A DNA stretch of 50,546 bases from JBLHKS01 sp047620505 (GCA_047620505.1 JBLHKS010000027.1:1-50546), one strand, 5' to 3'. Shown: positions 23,409 to 33,616, counted from the first letter of the stretch. Numbers and translations are program-made. Notes: generated from the letters alone by a model not told the origin.

Positions 23409-26400
23409 CTACTGTTTGTATTTCGGATGATAATCCTGAAGCGGCTTCACCTCCAGATCGCCAGCCTTGAGCGCGCGCATGCCTTCGATGCTCGCTTGAG
23501 CGGCGCGCAACGTCGTCGTGATCGGGATTCGGTTTGCGGTGGCGCCGCTGCGGATTTTGACTTCGTCGACACGAGGCGTGCGACCACTCGGCGTGTTCAC
23601 GATGAACGCGATCTCGCCGTTCTTGATCATGTCGAGGACGTTGGGACGACCTTCGGCGATCTTGTGAACCTGGGTAACCGGAATTCCGGCTTCCTTTAGA
23701 AGTTTGGCCGTTCCTGACGTTGCCACCAAACTGAATCCGAGCTCCGCGAAGTCGCGCGCCATCTCGACGATTTTCGGCTTGTCGCGGTCCTTGACGCTGA
23801 TGAAAATATTGCCGCCGGTCGGCAGCTGGGAACCAGCAGCTGCTTGGGATTTCGCATACGCGATTCCGAAGTTTTCGTCGATCCCCATCACCTCGCCAGT
23901 CGACTTCATTTCGGGGCTGAGCGTGATGTCGATGCCTGGAAATTTGATGAACGGGAAGACGGCTTCTTTGACCGAAGTGTGAGGCGGGATGATCTCCTCA
24001 GTAAACCCAAGTTCCTTGAGCGTCGTCTCCTTGGTCATGATCATCGCCGCGTACTTCGCCAGTGGCACACCGATCGCCTTGCTGACGAACGGAACTGTCC
24101 GGCTGGCGCGCGGATTGACCTCGATGACGAAGAGTTCCTCGTCCTTAACCGCGAACTGAATGTTCATCAGGCCGCAAACTTCCAGCTCGATCGCGAGTGC
24201 TTTGGCGGCACGTCGGATTTCCGCTTTAATCGGCTCGCTGAGCGAAAAGGGAGGGATCGCGCAGGCGCTGTCGCCGCTGTGAATCCCGGCCTCTTCGATG
24301 TGCTCCATTACCGCTCCAACAACCGTCGTCTCGCCGTCGGAAATCACATCGACGTCGATCTCCGTCGCGTCCTCGAGAAAGCGATCGACGAGCACCGGGC
24401 GGTCCGGGCTGACCTCGGTTGCGTTCCGCATGTACTCGCGTAAATCGTCGTCGTTGTAGACGATCATCATCGCGCGGCCTCCTAACACGAAACTCGGCCG
24501 GACCAGAACTGGGTAGCTGATTCTCTGAGCGATCACGACCGCTTCATCGGCGGAAACCGCAGTCCCGGCCTCCGCTTGCTTGAGGCCGAGCTTGTCGAGC
24601 AGGGCGGAGAAAAATTTGCGATCTTCGGCGAGTTCGATGTTTTTCGGCGAGGTTCCGATGATCGGAACGCCGTTCTTTTCGAGGTCAGCCGCAAGGTTGA
24701 GCGGAGTCTGCCCGCCAAACTGGACAATCACGCCCCAGCACTGTTCCTGCTCGTGGATGTTGAGCACGTCTTCAAGCGTCAGCGGCTCGAAGTAGAGCTT
24801 GTCGCTCGTGTCGTAGTCAGTTGAAACGGTCTCCGGGTTCGAGTTGACCATGATGGTCTCGAAACCCATTTCCTTGAGCGCAAAAGCGGCATGAACACAG
24901 CAGTAATCGAATTCGATGCCCTGACCGATTCGGTTGGGACCACCGCCGAGAATCATGACCTTCCGCTTGTCGCCGCCGCGCGCTTCGTTCTCGATTCCGT
25001 AGGTCGAATAAAAGTAAGGCGTCGCCGCTTCGAATTCCGCCGCGCAGGTGTCGACGAGGCGGTAGGTCGGGATTACGCCCGCGGCCTTGCGCTTTGCGCG
25101 AACTTCCAACTCCGTCAAACCGCTCAAGTGCGCGATTTGGCGGTCGGAAAACCCAAGTTTCTTCGACTGACGGATGTTTGCGAGATCAGCAGCTGCTGGC
25201 TCGGCTTCGAAGATCTGCTGCAGCTGACGGAGAAACCACGGATCGATTTTCGTCAGTTCAAAGACCTCATCCAACGTAAAGCCCATCTCGAACGCGGTTC
25301 GCAAGTAGTAGATTCGTTCCGCGTTAGGCGTCGATAGTTTGCCGCGCAGTTCGTCCTTATCGACAACTGGATCCTTGCCGTCCGCGCCGAGACCGAAGCG
25401 TCCCGTCTCCAACGAACGCAGCGCCTTTTGCATCGATTCCTTGAACGTCCGCCCGATCGACATCGCCTCGCCGACGGCCTTCATCTGCGTCGTCAACGTT
25501 GCGTCTGCGCCTGGGAATTTTTCGAACGTGAACCGCGGCAATTTCGTGACCACGTAATCGATCGTCGGCTCGAAACTGGCCGGCGTTTCGCGAGTGATGT
25601 CGTTGGGTAGCTCGTCCAGGGTGTAGCCGACGGCGAGTTTGGCGGCGATCTTCGCAATCGGGAATCCTGTCGCTTTTGACGCCAACGCCGATGACCGCGA
25701 GACGCGCGGATTCATCTCGATCACGATCATCCGGCCCGTTTCAGGGTTGATCGAAAACTGAATATTCGACCCGCCGGTTTCGACGCCGATCTCGCGAATC
25801 ACCGCAAATGACGCGTCGCGCATGAACTGGTATTCTTTGTCTGTCAGGGTCTGGATCGGCGCGACGGTGATCGAATCGCCCGTGTGAACGCCCATCGGAT
25901 CGAGATTCTCGATCGAACAAATCACGACGCAGTTGTCTTTGCGGTCGCGCATGACCTCCATCTCGAATTCCTTCCAGCCGAGCAACGATTCTTCGATCAG
26001 CACCTCGGTAACCGGCGACATGTCGAGCCCGGTTTTGACGATCTCCTCGAACTCGTCACGATTGTATCCGATCCCGCCGCCGCTACCGCCAAGCGTGTAA
26101 GCCGGCCGAATGATCAGCGGCATCGTCCCGATTTCCTCGGCAATCTTGCGCGCTTCTTCGAGCGTGTGCGCGACTCCGGATAGCGGGACGTCGAGCCCGA
26201 TTTTGATCATCGCCTCTTTAAAGAGGAGCCGATCCTCGCCCTTCTCGATCGCTTCCGCATTCGCGCCGATCAGTTTCACTCCATGCCGTTCGAGCGCGCC
26301 GTTGCGGACCAGCTCCATCGAAGTGTTCAAGCCCGTCTGACCACCTAAAGTAGGCAGCAGCGCGTCCGGCTTTTCCTTGATGATGATTTTCTCGACGATA

Positions 26401-26615
26401 TCGGCTGTGATCGGCTCGATGTAAGTTCGATGCGCGAACTCCGGATCCGTCATGATCGTCGCCGGATTCGAATTGACGAGAATGACCTCGTAGCCCTCCT
26501 CTTTGAGCGCTTTACAGGCTTGCACGCCTGAATAATCGAATTCACAACCCTGACCGATCACAATCGGGCCGGAGCCGATGAGGAGAATTTTGTGGATGGA
26601 CGTGTCTTTAGGCAT
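23409..26615 (-). CDS. carB: Carbamoyl-phosphate synthase large subunit
   Basis: The 1068-residue enzyme makes carbamoyl phosphate from bicarbonate, glutamine-derived ammonia and ATP, feeding pyrimidine and arginine synthesis. ATG 26615 gives the standard start M-P-K-D-T-S-I-H-K-I-L-L-I-G-S-G-P-I-V-I-G-Q. The two ATP-grasp halves are visible, the second opening with K-V-M-I-L-G-G-G-P-N-R-I-G-Q-G-I-E-F-D-Y near residue 560, and the allosteric MGS-like domain at the end with I-A-F-I-V-N-T-P. The small subunit carA is not adjacent. Its last codons are repeated as a decayed copy 0.8 kb downstream. Confidence 0.97.
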   Translation of the reverse strand: MPKDTSIHKILLIGSGPIVIGQGCEFDYSGVQACKALKEEGYEVILVNSNPATIMTDPEFAHRTYIEPITADIVEKIIIKEKPDALLPTLGGQTGLNTSMELVRNGALERHGVKLIGANAEAIEKGEDRLLFKEAMIKIGLDVPLSGVAHTLEEARKIAEEIGTMPLIIRPAYTLGGSGGGIGYNRDEFEEIVKTGLDMSPVTEVLIEESLLGWKEFEMEVMRDRKDNCVVICSIENLDPMGVHTGDSITVAPIQTLTDKEYQFMRDASFAVIREIGVETGGSNIQFSINPETGRMIVIEMNPRVSRSSALASKATGFPIAKIAAKLAVGYTLDELPNDITRETPASFEPTIDYVVTKLPRFTFEKFPGADATLTTQMKAVGEAMSIGRTFKESMQKALRSLETGRFGLGADGKDPVVDKDELRGKLSTPNAERIYYLRTAFEMGFTLDEVFELTKIDPWFLRQLQQIFEAEPAAADLANIRQSKKLGFSDRQIAHLSGLTELEVRAKRKAAGVIPTYRLVDTCAAEFEAATPYFYSTYGIENEARGGDKRKVMILGGGPNRIGQGIEFDYCCVHAAFALKEMGFETIMVNSNPETVSTDYDTSDKLYFEPLTLEDVLNIHEQEQCWGVIVQFGGQTPLNLAADLEKNGVPIIGTSPKNIELAEDRKFFSALLDKLGLKQAEAGTAVSADEAVVIAQRISYPVLVRPSFVLGGRAMMIVYNDDDLREYMRNATEVSPDRPVLVDRFLEDATEIDVDVISDGETTVVGAVMEHIEEAGIHSGDSACAIPPFSLSEPIKAEIRRAAKALAIELEVCGLMNIQFAVKDEELFVIEVNPRASRTVPFVSKAIGVPLAKYAAMIMTKETTLKELGFTEEIIPPHTSVKEAVFPFIKFPGIDITLSPEMKSTGEVMGIDENFGIAYAKSQAAAGSQLPTGGNIFISVKDRDKPKIVEMARDFAELGFSLVATSGTAKLLKEAGIPVTQVHKIAEGRPNVLDMIKNGEIAFIVNTPSGRTPRVDEVKIRSGATANRIPITTTLRAAQASIEGMRALKAGDLEVKPLQDYHPKYKQ

Positions 26616-26763
26616 GCTGCGCGGGCAAAATCGGCAGAGTCTAGCGAGTGGAGCGTGGTTGTAAAGCGAGGATGCGGCGAGCAGCTGCTGGTTTCGGCGT
26701 CGATTTACCGGTCGGATCGACGAATATTTGCAAATTGGCCGAGTTACGCCTGAAGTATCGCCC

Positions 26764-27000
26764 ATGCGCCACTTCAAACGTCCGCTCATCGTAACGCTGA
26801 TCGCCTTCGTGATCGCCCTTTGCATCGGGATCGTAGGTGCGACGATGATTTTTAATTCAGAGGGAACGAAACGAAAAAAAGAAGCGCGAGCTCAGCAGCT
26901 CGGTTCGGGAGTTGGCCTCGCGACGATCATCGTGATCGCGCCGTTCTGGTTTGCGGCTGCGGGAAGGATCGGAAAGGAGCGAAGAGAGAAGCGTTCGTAG
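26764..27000 (+). CDS. Small two-helix membrane protein, unknown function
   Basis: The 78-residue protein has two hydrophobic helices, about residues 8-30 and 50-67, joined by a Lys/Glu-rich loop and followed by a basic tail. Start ATG 26764. I do not recognise the family. It is divergent from carB across 148 bases that contain a palindrome copy at 26680 and presumably both promoters. A lipoprotein gene follows 47 bases downstream. Confidence 0.65.
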   Translation: MRHFKRPLIVTLIAFVIALCIGIVGATMIFNSEGTKRKKEARAQQLGSGVGLATIIVIAPFWFAAAGRIGKERREKRS

Positions 27001-27047
27001 GGCCGAAAAGTCTCGCCTCTTTCGACCGCCATGCTCAAGCTCCGGCG

Positions 27048-27584
27048 ATGCGATCGACAACCGCCCTTAGATTTGCGCTTTCTGCCACTCTCGCGCTTGG
27101 AATTCTGGCCGGTTGCGGCAAGCCGGAGTCGAAAAAGTATTCCGGCGGCGATCTCAGTTTCGAGTATCCAAAAGACTGGCGAATTCAGTTCGACCGCGAA
27201 GACGATGATCTTAAAATCCACATCGTCACGCTGACGAACGAAGATCAGCTCATGGTCAGCGCGACGGTTTTCGGTGCTGGCGGAATCGGGCTCGAAGAAT
27301 ACGTGGAGGCTCAGCAGGAGACCCTGAGCGTGGATCAAGGCTTGCAGCCCGGCGCATTTCAGGAAATGACGCGGGAGGCGATCACGCTCGCTGGTCGTCC
27401 GGCGATTCAGATTCGCTACAAAATCGGCCGAAGCGCGGCGGACCTTTGCCGGGCTCAATTCGTTGAGTTCGAAGCGGGGGAGGCGAAGGCGTTTGTCTAC
27501 CTGAATACTTTAGAAGTTAACTTCGAAGATGTGGAACCCGGGTTTGAGCAGCTGCTGGAGTCGCTCACTCTGAGGCCTCAGTGA
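27048..27584 (+). CDS. Lipoprotein with PsbP/DUF1795-like domain
   Basis: The product has 178 residues with a signal peptide and lipobox L-A-G-C (Cys23). The mature domain starts with a Y-S-G-G-D-L-S-F-E-Y-P-K-D-W strand, the usual opening of PsbP/DUF1795-type folds, and ends with G-F-E-Q-L-L-E-S-L-T-L, the closing helix of that fold. Function unknown; periplasmic or outer-membrane-facing. It ends in a 7-base overlap with the CPBP protease gene on the opposite strand. Confidence 0.82.
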   Translation: MRSTTALRFALSATLALGILAGCGKPESKKYSGGDLSFEYPKDWRIQFDREDDDLKIHIVTLTNEDQLMVSATVFGAGGIGLEEYVEAQQETLSVDQGLQPGAFQEMTREAITLAGRPAIQIRYKIGRSAADLCRAQFVEFEAGEAKAFVYLNTLEVNFEDVEPGFEQLLESLTLRPQ

Positions 27585-29056
27585 AAAAGGCCGCTCCAGC
27601 TCAGTGTTTCGAGCGAATACGAATACCAGCAGCTGAGCGTGATTTCGAAATTCCCGATCGCGTGAAAAATGATGCAGGGCCAGAGCGATCGCGTTTTCTG
27701 GAAAACCCAGCACATCACGAGGCCGAAGATCGCGACCGAAAGCAGGCCCATCCAAGAGTAAGAGTGAAGTCCGGCGAAGATGGAAGTCGAGATGAGCGCC
27801 GCAGCCCAAGGACCGATCCGGTTTCTCAGTGAGGTGAAGAGGAACCCTCGGAAGGCAATCTCCTCGAAAACCGGAGCGATGACTGCGGCCAGAATCAGAT
27901 CGGCGATCAAGCCGCGTCGACCGGAGTCAATTAGTCCTGCGGTGAGGAAATCGCGAGTATCGAAGCCTCCTAACCGGCTCTCGATCAATCCATACCAGGC
28001 ATAGTTGAAAAGGAAATACGCGCCGTTGAGCCCAAGGATAATAACGATAAAACTCCAGCGAAAATGGTTGAGCCCCATGATTCGCCCGAAGGCGGGGAAA
28101 GTTGGATAGCCCTTGAACCATCGAAATCGGGTGAGCACGAGAGCAAGAACGAGAACCGGGCCGCCCTGCATCAGAAGATAGAAAAGAATCGAGCAAAGGT
28201 AGACGATTTCCATCGGCGCTGGGTCACTCGATTCTGGAAAAAGTTGAATATTGGCTAACGCCCATGCGAATCCCGATGCTTCTTGAAAAATGAGGAGACT
28301 CCAGAGAGTCAGCGCAAGCGTGATTGAAGGATGCCATCGCCGAGTTGCTCGAAGTGGCTGCTGGCTGCGGCGCAGGAGCAAAACGATGCACGGGATGGCG
28401 AAAAGCATCGATACGCCGAGGTAGGCAAACGAAGGGGTGCCGGCGCTGACGGTGCGTTCGTACCAGCTGTCGCCGAAGGTGATGTCTTCGGTCAGGCCGG
28501 CCTGCCAGGCGAGGATGTCCGTAAACCAGTCGATTCCAGAATTTTCCAGAAGGAAGCCGGGCCATTCGGCCGGAAGCGGCTGGCCGTTGACCACATCGTG
28601 AACCACTTGGACCTCCTCTGGCCAAGGTCCGTCGCCGAGGAATTCGAGGTCGAGGTATTCGGAAACTTCCTCCTGCGATTCACCGAGGTAGAGCCGAACC
28701 AGAGCGTATTCAGCGCGGCCGACGTCGCCGAGAAATCCGGCGTCAAACGCACCTTCGTAAGCAAGGCGGATGTCGCGCTCGATTTCTTCGGTTTTGAGAT
28801 AGCCGGTCAAAAACCGGCGAGCGCATTCGTCTTCCGCGCCCTTCTTGAAGATCTGATGGATCTCCAGCAGCTGCCCGACTAATCGGTGATGCAACGCGCG
28901 GTCTGTCTCAGCGGAATCATCGTTCTGAGTCTCACGAGATTCCCAAATCGACAGCCCCAGAGTCCACACGCCTGCAAAAGCCATCAGCCAAGCGAAAAGC
29001 CTCCACTGCGCGGACAGCTCTCGAGGAAATCGGGTCAGGCGATGGCCGAGCGGCAT
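27578..29056 (-). CDS. CPBP-family intramembrane metalloprotease
   Basis: The 492-residue membrane protein has an N-terminal soluble/periplasmic part between the first helix and a later bundle of about seven helices. The CPBP (Abi/CAAX protease-like) motifs lie near the end: F-E-E-I-A-F-R-G-F-L-F (the E-E-x-x-x-R), A-G-L-H-S-Y, and I-F-H-A-I-G-N-F. Members cleave prenylated or bacteriocin-related substrates in the membrane. I use ATG 29056; an upstream TTG would add nine residues. It is close (14 bases) behind the DUF1501 gene, with the C-terminus overlapping a convergent lipoprotein gene. Confidence 0.87.
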   Translation of the reverse strand: MPLGHRLTRFPRELSAQWRLFAWLMAFAGVWTLGLSIWESRETQNDDSAETDRALHHRLVGQLLEIHQIFKKGAEDECARRFLTGYLKTEEIERDIRLAYEGAFDAGFLGDVGRAEYALVRLYLGESQEEVSEYLDLEFLGDGPWPEEVQVVHDVVNGQPLPAEWPGFLLENSGIDWFTDILAWQAGLTEDITFGDSWYERTVSAGTPSFAYLGVSMLFAIPCIVLLLRRSQQPLRATRRWHPSITLALTLWSLLIFQEASGFAWALANIQLFPESSDPAPMEIVYLCSILFYLLMQGGPVLVLALVLTRFRWFKGYPTFPAFGRIMGLNHFRWSFIVIILGLNGAYFLFNYAWYGLIESRLGGFDTRDFLTAGLIDSGRRGLIADLILAAVIAPVFEEIAFRGFLFTSLRNRIGPWAAALISTSIFAGLHSYSWMGLLSVAIFGLVMCWVFQKTRSLWPCIIFHAIGNFEITLSCWYSYSLETLSWSGLFH

Positions 29057-29070
29057 GATCGGAAACTCAA

Positions 29071-30552
29071 CTAGACCAGCCAATCATTGATCACTTTGCC
29101 GCCCACATCAGTTAGCCTGAAATCCCGGCCCTGGAATCGATTGGTCAGCTTGAGGTGATCAACGCCAAAGCGATTCAACATCGTAGCGTGAAGATCGTTG
29201 ATGTGAACCGGCTTGTCTTCGACGCCCCAGCCGATTTCATCGGTCTTCCCGTAAACCTGTCCGCCCTTCATCCCGCCTCCGGCCATCAGCGTCGTGAAGC
29301 TGAAAGGATGGTGATCGCGTCCGGTCACATTTTTACTTCCTCCACGGTTTTCACCGAGCGGCGTGCGGCCGAATTCCGAGCCCCAAACCACCATAGTTTC
29401 ATCGAGCATTCCGCGTTCCTTCAGATCCTTGATCAGCGCCGCAATCGGCTGGTCGACGATCCCAGCGTTGAAGGTTAGCTCCTTATCGATATTGCTATGA
29501 TGATCCCAAGACGCATAGACCAGGTTCACAAAACGCACTCCGCGTTCAACCATCCGGCGGGCCAGCAAGCAGTTGCGAGAGAAACTCTGCGCCGTGTTTC
29601 CGCTCGCGGATTTTCCTCGGGATCCGCCGGTCAAATCGGCTCGATCAACGCCGTAGGCATCCAGCGTCGACTTGGATTCCTTCGAAAGATCGATCAACTC
29701 GGGCGCTGCCGTTTGCATTCGGTAGGCCAGCTCGTAATTCGCGATTCGACTCGCGATTTCGGGATCGCGGATCGATTCGTAACGCGCTTGATTCACATCG
29801 CGCAACGTGTCGAGCCCCGCGCGCTGCAACTCCGGCGGTAGACCGTTAGGATTGCTCAAGTTCAGAACCGGTTCGCCTTGATCGCGGAAAAGCACGCCAG
29901 CGTAGGTACTAGGCAGGAATCCGGATTGCCAGAGCGTCGCCCCGCCGCTGGAACCGCGTCCGCTGGTTAAAACCACGTAGCCTGGAAGATTTTTCGATTC
30001 GCTTCCCAGCCCGTAAGTCAGCCACGAGCCCATCGACGGAAGACCGAAGGTCCCGCGCCCACATTGCATCATCAACTGTCCGGGGTGGTGATTGAACTGC
30101 TCACTGTGAAGCGAGCGCACCATCAAAATGTCATCCGCGCAGCTGCCGAGGTTTGGCGTCAGGTCGGAAAAATCCATTCCGCACTCGCCGTACTTTTTGT
30201 AGGTCCGCTTGGAGCCCATGAGAAAAGCAGTCTCCTTCTCGATAAACGCGAAGCGGACTTTTTCGGTCATCGAAGGCGGCAGCTGCTCACCGTGAAGCTC
30301 GTTCAGTTTCGGCTTAGGATCGAACAAATCGATGTGCGACGGCGCGCCGGCCATGAAGATGAAAATGCAGTTCTTCGCCTTGGGCGGAAAATGTCCGACC
30401 TTCGGCGCGAGCGGATTGGTCGCCGCTGCGATCCCGTCTTCGGCTAGCATGCTCGCCAACGCCACTCCGCCGATCCCGCTTGCTGAGGTGTTGAGGAAAG
30501 AGCGCCGCGTGTGGGACGCTTCGGCGGCTAGGTCGATGTCGGGGGCTTTCAT
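29071..30552 (-). CDS. DUF1501 Tat-exported protein
   Basis: The 493-residue protein has a twin-arginine signal T-R-R-S-F-L near residue 16. DUF1501 hallmarks follow: C-I-F-I-F-M-A-G-A-P-S-H-I-D-L-F-D-P-K-P, L-H-S-E-Q-F-N-H-H-P-G-Q, and V-V-W-G-S-E-F-G-R-T-P. It belongs to the alkaline-phosphatase-like superfamily and almost always follows a DUF1549/DUF1553 gene in Planctomycetota and Verrucomicrobiota, as here, 31 bases apart. Location periplasmic. Its reaction is not established; a role in sulfated or complex polysaccharide use is commonly proposed. Confidence 0.93.
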   Translation of the reverse strand: MKAPDIDLAAEASHTRRSFLNTSASGIGGVALASMLAEDGIAAATNPLAPKVGHFPPKAKNCIFIFMAGAPSHIDLFDPKPKLNELHGEQLPPSMTEKVRFAFIEKETAFLMGSKRTYKKYGECGMDFSDLTPNLGSCADDILMVRSLHSEQFNHHPGQLMMQCGRGTFGLPSMGSWLTYGLGSESKNLPGYVVLTSGRGSSGGATLWQSGFLPSTYAGVLFRDQGEPVLNLSNPNGLPPELQRAGLDTLRDVNQARYESIRDPEIASRIANYELAYRMQTAAPELIDLSKESKSTLDAYGVDRADLTGGSRGKSASGNTAQSFSRNCLLARRMVERGVRFVNLVYASWDHHSNIDKELTFNAGIVDQPIAALIKDLKERGMLDETMVVWGSEFGRTPLGENRGGSKNVTGRDHHPFSFTTLMAGGGMKGGQVYGKTDEIGWGVEDKPVHINDLHATMLNRFGVDHLKLTNRFQGRDFRLTDVGGKVINDWLV

Positions 30553-30583
30553 TTTAACGCAGAAATTATTTCGCTGAGGTGGT

Positions 30584-33562
30584 TCACTCTCGAGTAATCA
30601 GCTCGTCCAGATTCAACGCAATCCGGGCTACCGCAACCCAAGCCGCAGCTTCTGCTGGTTCGGTTCCCTCCGGTTGGTATTCACCCAGCAGCTGCTGAGC
30701 CGGTTCCGGGTTTTTCGCGTAGAAAACCCGGCTCTTCTCTAACAACTCAATAAATTTCTGGGTCTCGAAATCGCTCGGCTCGCGCGCGACGCACAACTGC
30801 AAAGCCTGCGCCATCCGATCGGCATCGTCCTTGGCTTCCAGCGCGAGAATCCGCTTGGCAAACGCCTGCGAAGCCTCAACGAAGACCTCGTTGTTCAACG
30901 TCGTCAGCGCCTGAATCGGCGTGTTGGAAGTCCGGCGGATCACGTTAGTTGTGTTCGAGTCAGGGCAGTCAAACGCGATCAAATTTGGGTGCGGCGAAGT
31001 GCGCTTGAAAAACGTGTACATCCCGCGCCGGTAACGATCTTCGCCCGCGCTCGTCGCCCACTTAAAGTTATTATTATAACTCAGCAGAGCGACGTCAGGC
31101 GGAAGCGGCGGAAAGACGCTTGGGCCACCGACTTTATCGCTGAAAAGACCGGAGACCGACAGGCAGAGATCACGTACAATTTCTGCCTGAACCCGAAAAC
31201 GATTCTGCCGCGCGAGAAGTCGATTGTTAGGATCGATCTCAAGAAGTTCAGCCCGGTGTGCTGATGCCTGACGGTAGGTCGCCGACATCACAATTGTCTC
31301 AACCATCTTTTTGCGGCTCCAGCCGAGACGACGGAATTCCAGTCCGAGCCAGTCGAGTAATTTCGGGTGACTTGGAAGCTCGCCTCTCACGCCGAAGTCA
31401 TTATTCGTCCGCACGAGACCTTCTCCGAAAAGCTGGGTCCAAACGTGATTCGTGAGAACTCTGGGCGGAAGCGGGTTTTCCTCCGACATCAGCCAGTTGG
31501 CCAGATCGAGCCTGTCAGGTTTGCCTTCTGCGCGGCTTAGAACCGGCGGAAGCGTCGAAAGTCCGCCTTCCGAAACTGGCTCAGCTGGACTCAAGAAATC
31601 GCCGCGCTCAAGAACCTTCGTTTCGCGAAGGTCGGGCCGTTGAGCGATCACGCGGATCGGCGTCACAGGTTCTTTCGGCGCGGCTTTCGTCAGTGCGGTG
31701 ATTTTTGCGTAAACCGCCTTTGTCGGCTCGAACACGCTCTGCTTGAAATGGTCCAGCAGCTGCTGGTTCTGCTTGGCGTTCCTCTTTCCGGTCTCCGGCG
31801 CCAGAATCGTCTGGATTTCTTTCGGGACGCCAGAATCCGAATCGAGGCCAGTCATCAGTCGAATTTGAAATCGGCCAAGAGTGTGCGGAGTCAGGTAATT
31901 CTGGATGAGCTTGAAGGTCAGGCTGCCGCCGACTTTCAAATCCAGCGGCTTGGCGAGGCGGAGGATCGAGTGATGCGGCTTTCCGACTTGGCCGCCGACC
32001 GCCCATCCGTTTTTATCGTCGACAACTCCGTCTACGAGATTCGAAACCGGGAAACCGCCCTGAGCAAAATCGCCGCTCGCCCCTGCGAAAGCCAGCTTCT
32101 GCTCTCCGAGGTAAGCTTCGAATTCGGTGAGCACGAAATTTCCGTTTTCCGCGCGCCCAGGCCCGCTGCCCGGTAGTCGTTTGTCAGGCAAAACGTCGAT
32201 CCTGATTCCAGTAACCGGTGTGGAAACTGAAGCCGACTTTGCCGAAATTTCGTAGGTCACGGCCGCAGCCGGAACCTTCCCTGACACGTGCACAACGCCG
32301 TCCTTCTCGGCCGCAAGCACGACTCCCTCAACATCCGAAACTGCCGCGATTTCAGTCAATCCATGGAATTTCGGCGGCTCGTTTGCGGCCAGCAGCTGCT
32401 CCAGTCCAGTTCTCCAGGTTTCGAACGCCGCTTCGTGTCCAGCACCGGCAATTTTCAGCTCGCCATTGAGTTTGGCGACTTTCGCGTCGTGCAATTTCAT
32501 CAGCGCGCCGTACTTCTCCATTGCTTCGGCAGAATTCGGCAGCTTGAAATTCGTCTCATCGCCATTGTTAAAAAAGGCGAACAGCCGGTAGTACTCTTCA
32601 TGAGTGATCGCATCGTATTTGTGGCTGTGGCAGCGCGCGCAACCGACCGTCAATCCTAACCAAATCGTCCCGGTCGTTTCCGTTCGGTCAAACGTCGCCT
32701 CGACCCGAAACTGTTCCTGATCCGTCCCGCCTTCTGTGTTTGTCAGGGTCTGCCGATGAAATGCCGTCGCGAGATGCTGCATGTCCGTCGGTTCGGGCAG
32801 GAGATCGCCGGCCAGCTGCTCGATCGTGAATTGATCCAGCGGCATGTCCGCGTTGACCGCATTGATAACCCAATCGCGAAAGTGCCAGGCGTTCAGGCGA
32901 GGCCGATCCTTTTCATAACCGTCGGAATCGGCATAACGAGCTTTGTCCAGCCAGTGCCGCCCCCAACGCTCGCCGAAATGCTTCGAACTCAGCAGCTGCT
33001 GGACGACTTTCGCGTAAGCCTCGTCTGACTTGTCGGCTACGAACGCATCGACTTGCTCAGGTGTCGGCGGCAGGCCAATCAAATCGTAGAAGAGCCGTTT
33101 GATTAACGTATAGCGATCCGCCTCGGGTGCTGGCACGATGCCGGATTCCTCCAATCTTGCGAGCACGAAACGATCGATGTTGTTGTGCAGCCAGGCTTCG
33201 TTCTTTACGGCAGGCGGTGCACCGGGATTCGGCGGCGCGTAAGCCCAGTGTTGCTCGAATTTCGCGCCTGCCTTGATCCAGGCGTTCAGCGCATCGATTT
33301 CACCAGATTTGAGCGGCTCACCTTTCGGCGGCATGCGGTCGTCTTCGTCGGCCGTCGTGATTCGGCGGATCAGCTCCGCAGTATCGATCTCGCCCGCTTT
33401 GTCGAGCCGCAAATCGCCCTTTTGCTTGTCCGGCCCGTGGCATTCGAGGCATTTCTGCGCGAACAACGGTTGGATGTCGGTCGCGAATCGAACGCCGTCT
33501 TCGGACGCCTCGAGCCAGCAGCTGCTGATCGCTAAAAATAGAAGGATTCGGATGACATTCAT
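30584..33562 (-). CDS. PSCyt1-DUF1549-DUF1553 cytochrome protein
   Basis: A 992-residue exported protein starting M-N-V-I-R-I-L-L-F-L-A. The haem motif C38-L-E-C-H42-G marks the PSCyt1 domain; DUF1549 (PSCyt2) follows at about 125-340 with W-A-Y-A-P-P and R-Y-A-D-S-D-G-Y-E-K-D-R-P; a beta-rich middle part of about 300 residues; and DUF1553 (PSD1) in the last third, with P-P-R-V-L-T-N-H-V-W and N-T-P-I-Q-A-L-T-T-L-N-N-E. It is paired with the DUF1501 gene. The palindrome at 33517 falls in the signal peptide and is read as S-S-C-W, a phase seen nowhere else in the window. Electron transfer is implied by the haem, the substrate is unknown. Confidence 0.94.
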   Translation of the reverse strand: MNVIRILLFLAISSCWLEASEDGVRFATDIQPLFAQKCLECHGPDKQKGDLRLDKAGEIDTAELIRRITTADEDDRMPPKGEPLKSGEIDALNAWIKAGAKFEQHWAYAPPNPGAPPAVKNEAWLHNNIDRFVLARLEESGIVPAPEADRYTLIKRLFYDLIGLPPTPEQVDAFVADKSDEAYAKVVQQLLSSKHFGERWGRHWLDKARYADSDGYEKDRPRLNAWHFRDWVINAVNADMPLDQFTIEQLAGDLLPEPTDMQHLATAFHRQTLTNTEGGTDQEQFRVEATFDRTETTGTIWLGLTVGCARCHSHKYDAITHEEYYRLFAFFNNGDETNFKLPNSAEAMEKYGALMKLHDAKVAKLNGELKIAGAGHEAAFETWRTGLEQLLAANEPPKFHGLTEIAAVSDVEGVVLAAEKDGVVHVSGKVPAAAVTYEISAKSASVSTPVTGIRIDVLPDKRLPGSGPGRAENGNFVLTEFEAYLGEQKLAFAGASGDFAQGGFPVSNLVDGVVDDKNGWAVGGQVGKPHHSILRLAKPLDLKVGGSLTFKLIQNYLTPHTLGRFQIRLMTGLDSDSGVPKEIQTILAPETGKRNAKQNQQLLDHFKQSVFEPTKAVYAKITALTKAAPKEPVTPIRVIAQRPDLRETKVLERGDFLSPAEPVSEGGLSTLPPVLSRAEGKPDRLDLANWLMSEENPLPPRVLTNHVWTQLFGEGLVRTNNDFGVRGELPSHPKLLDWLGLEFRRLGWSRKKMVETIVMSATYRQASAHRAELLEIDPNNRLLARQNRFRVQAEIVRDLCLSVSGLFSDKVGGPSVFPPLPPDVALLSYNNNFKWATSAGEDRYRRGMYTFFKRTSPHPNLIAFDCPDSNTTNVIRRTSNTPIQALTTLNNEVFVEASQAFAKRILALEAKDDADRMAQALQLCVAREPSDFETQKFIELLEKSRVFYAKNPEPAQQLLGEYQPEGTEPAEAAAWVAVARIALNLDELITRE

Positions 33563-33616
33563 GGTTCCGCAGAACACGTCGCGACTCAGCATCTCCTTAC
33601 GGATGAGCCAACCGCG

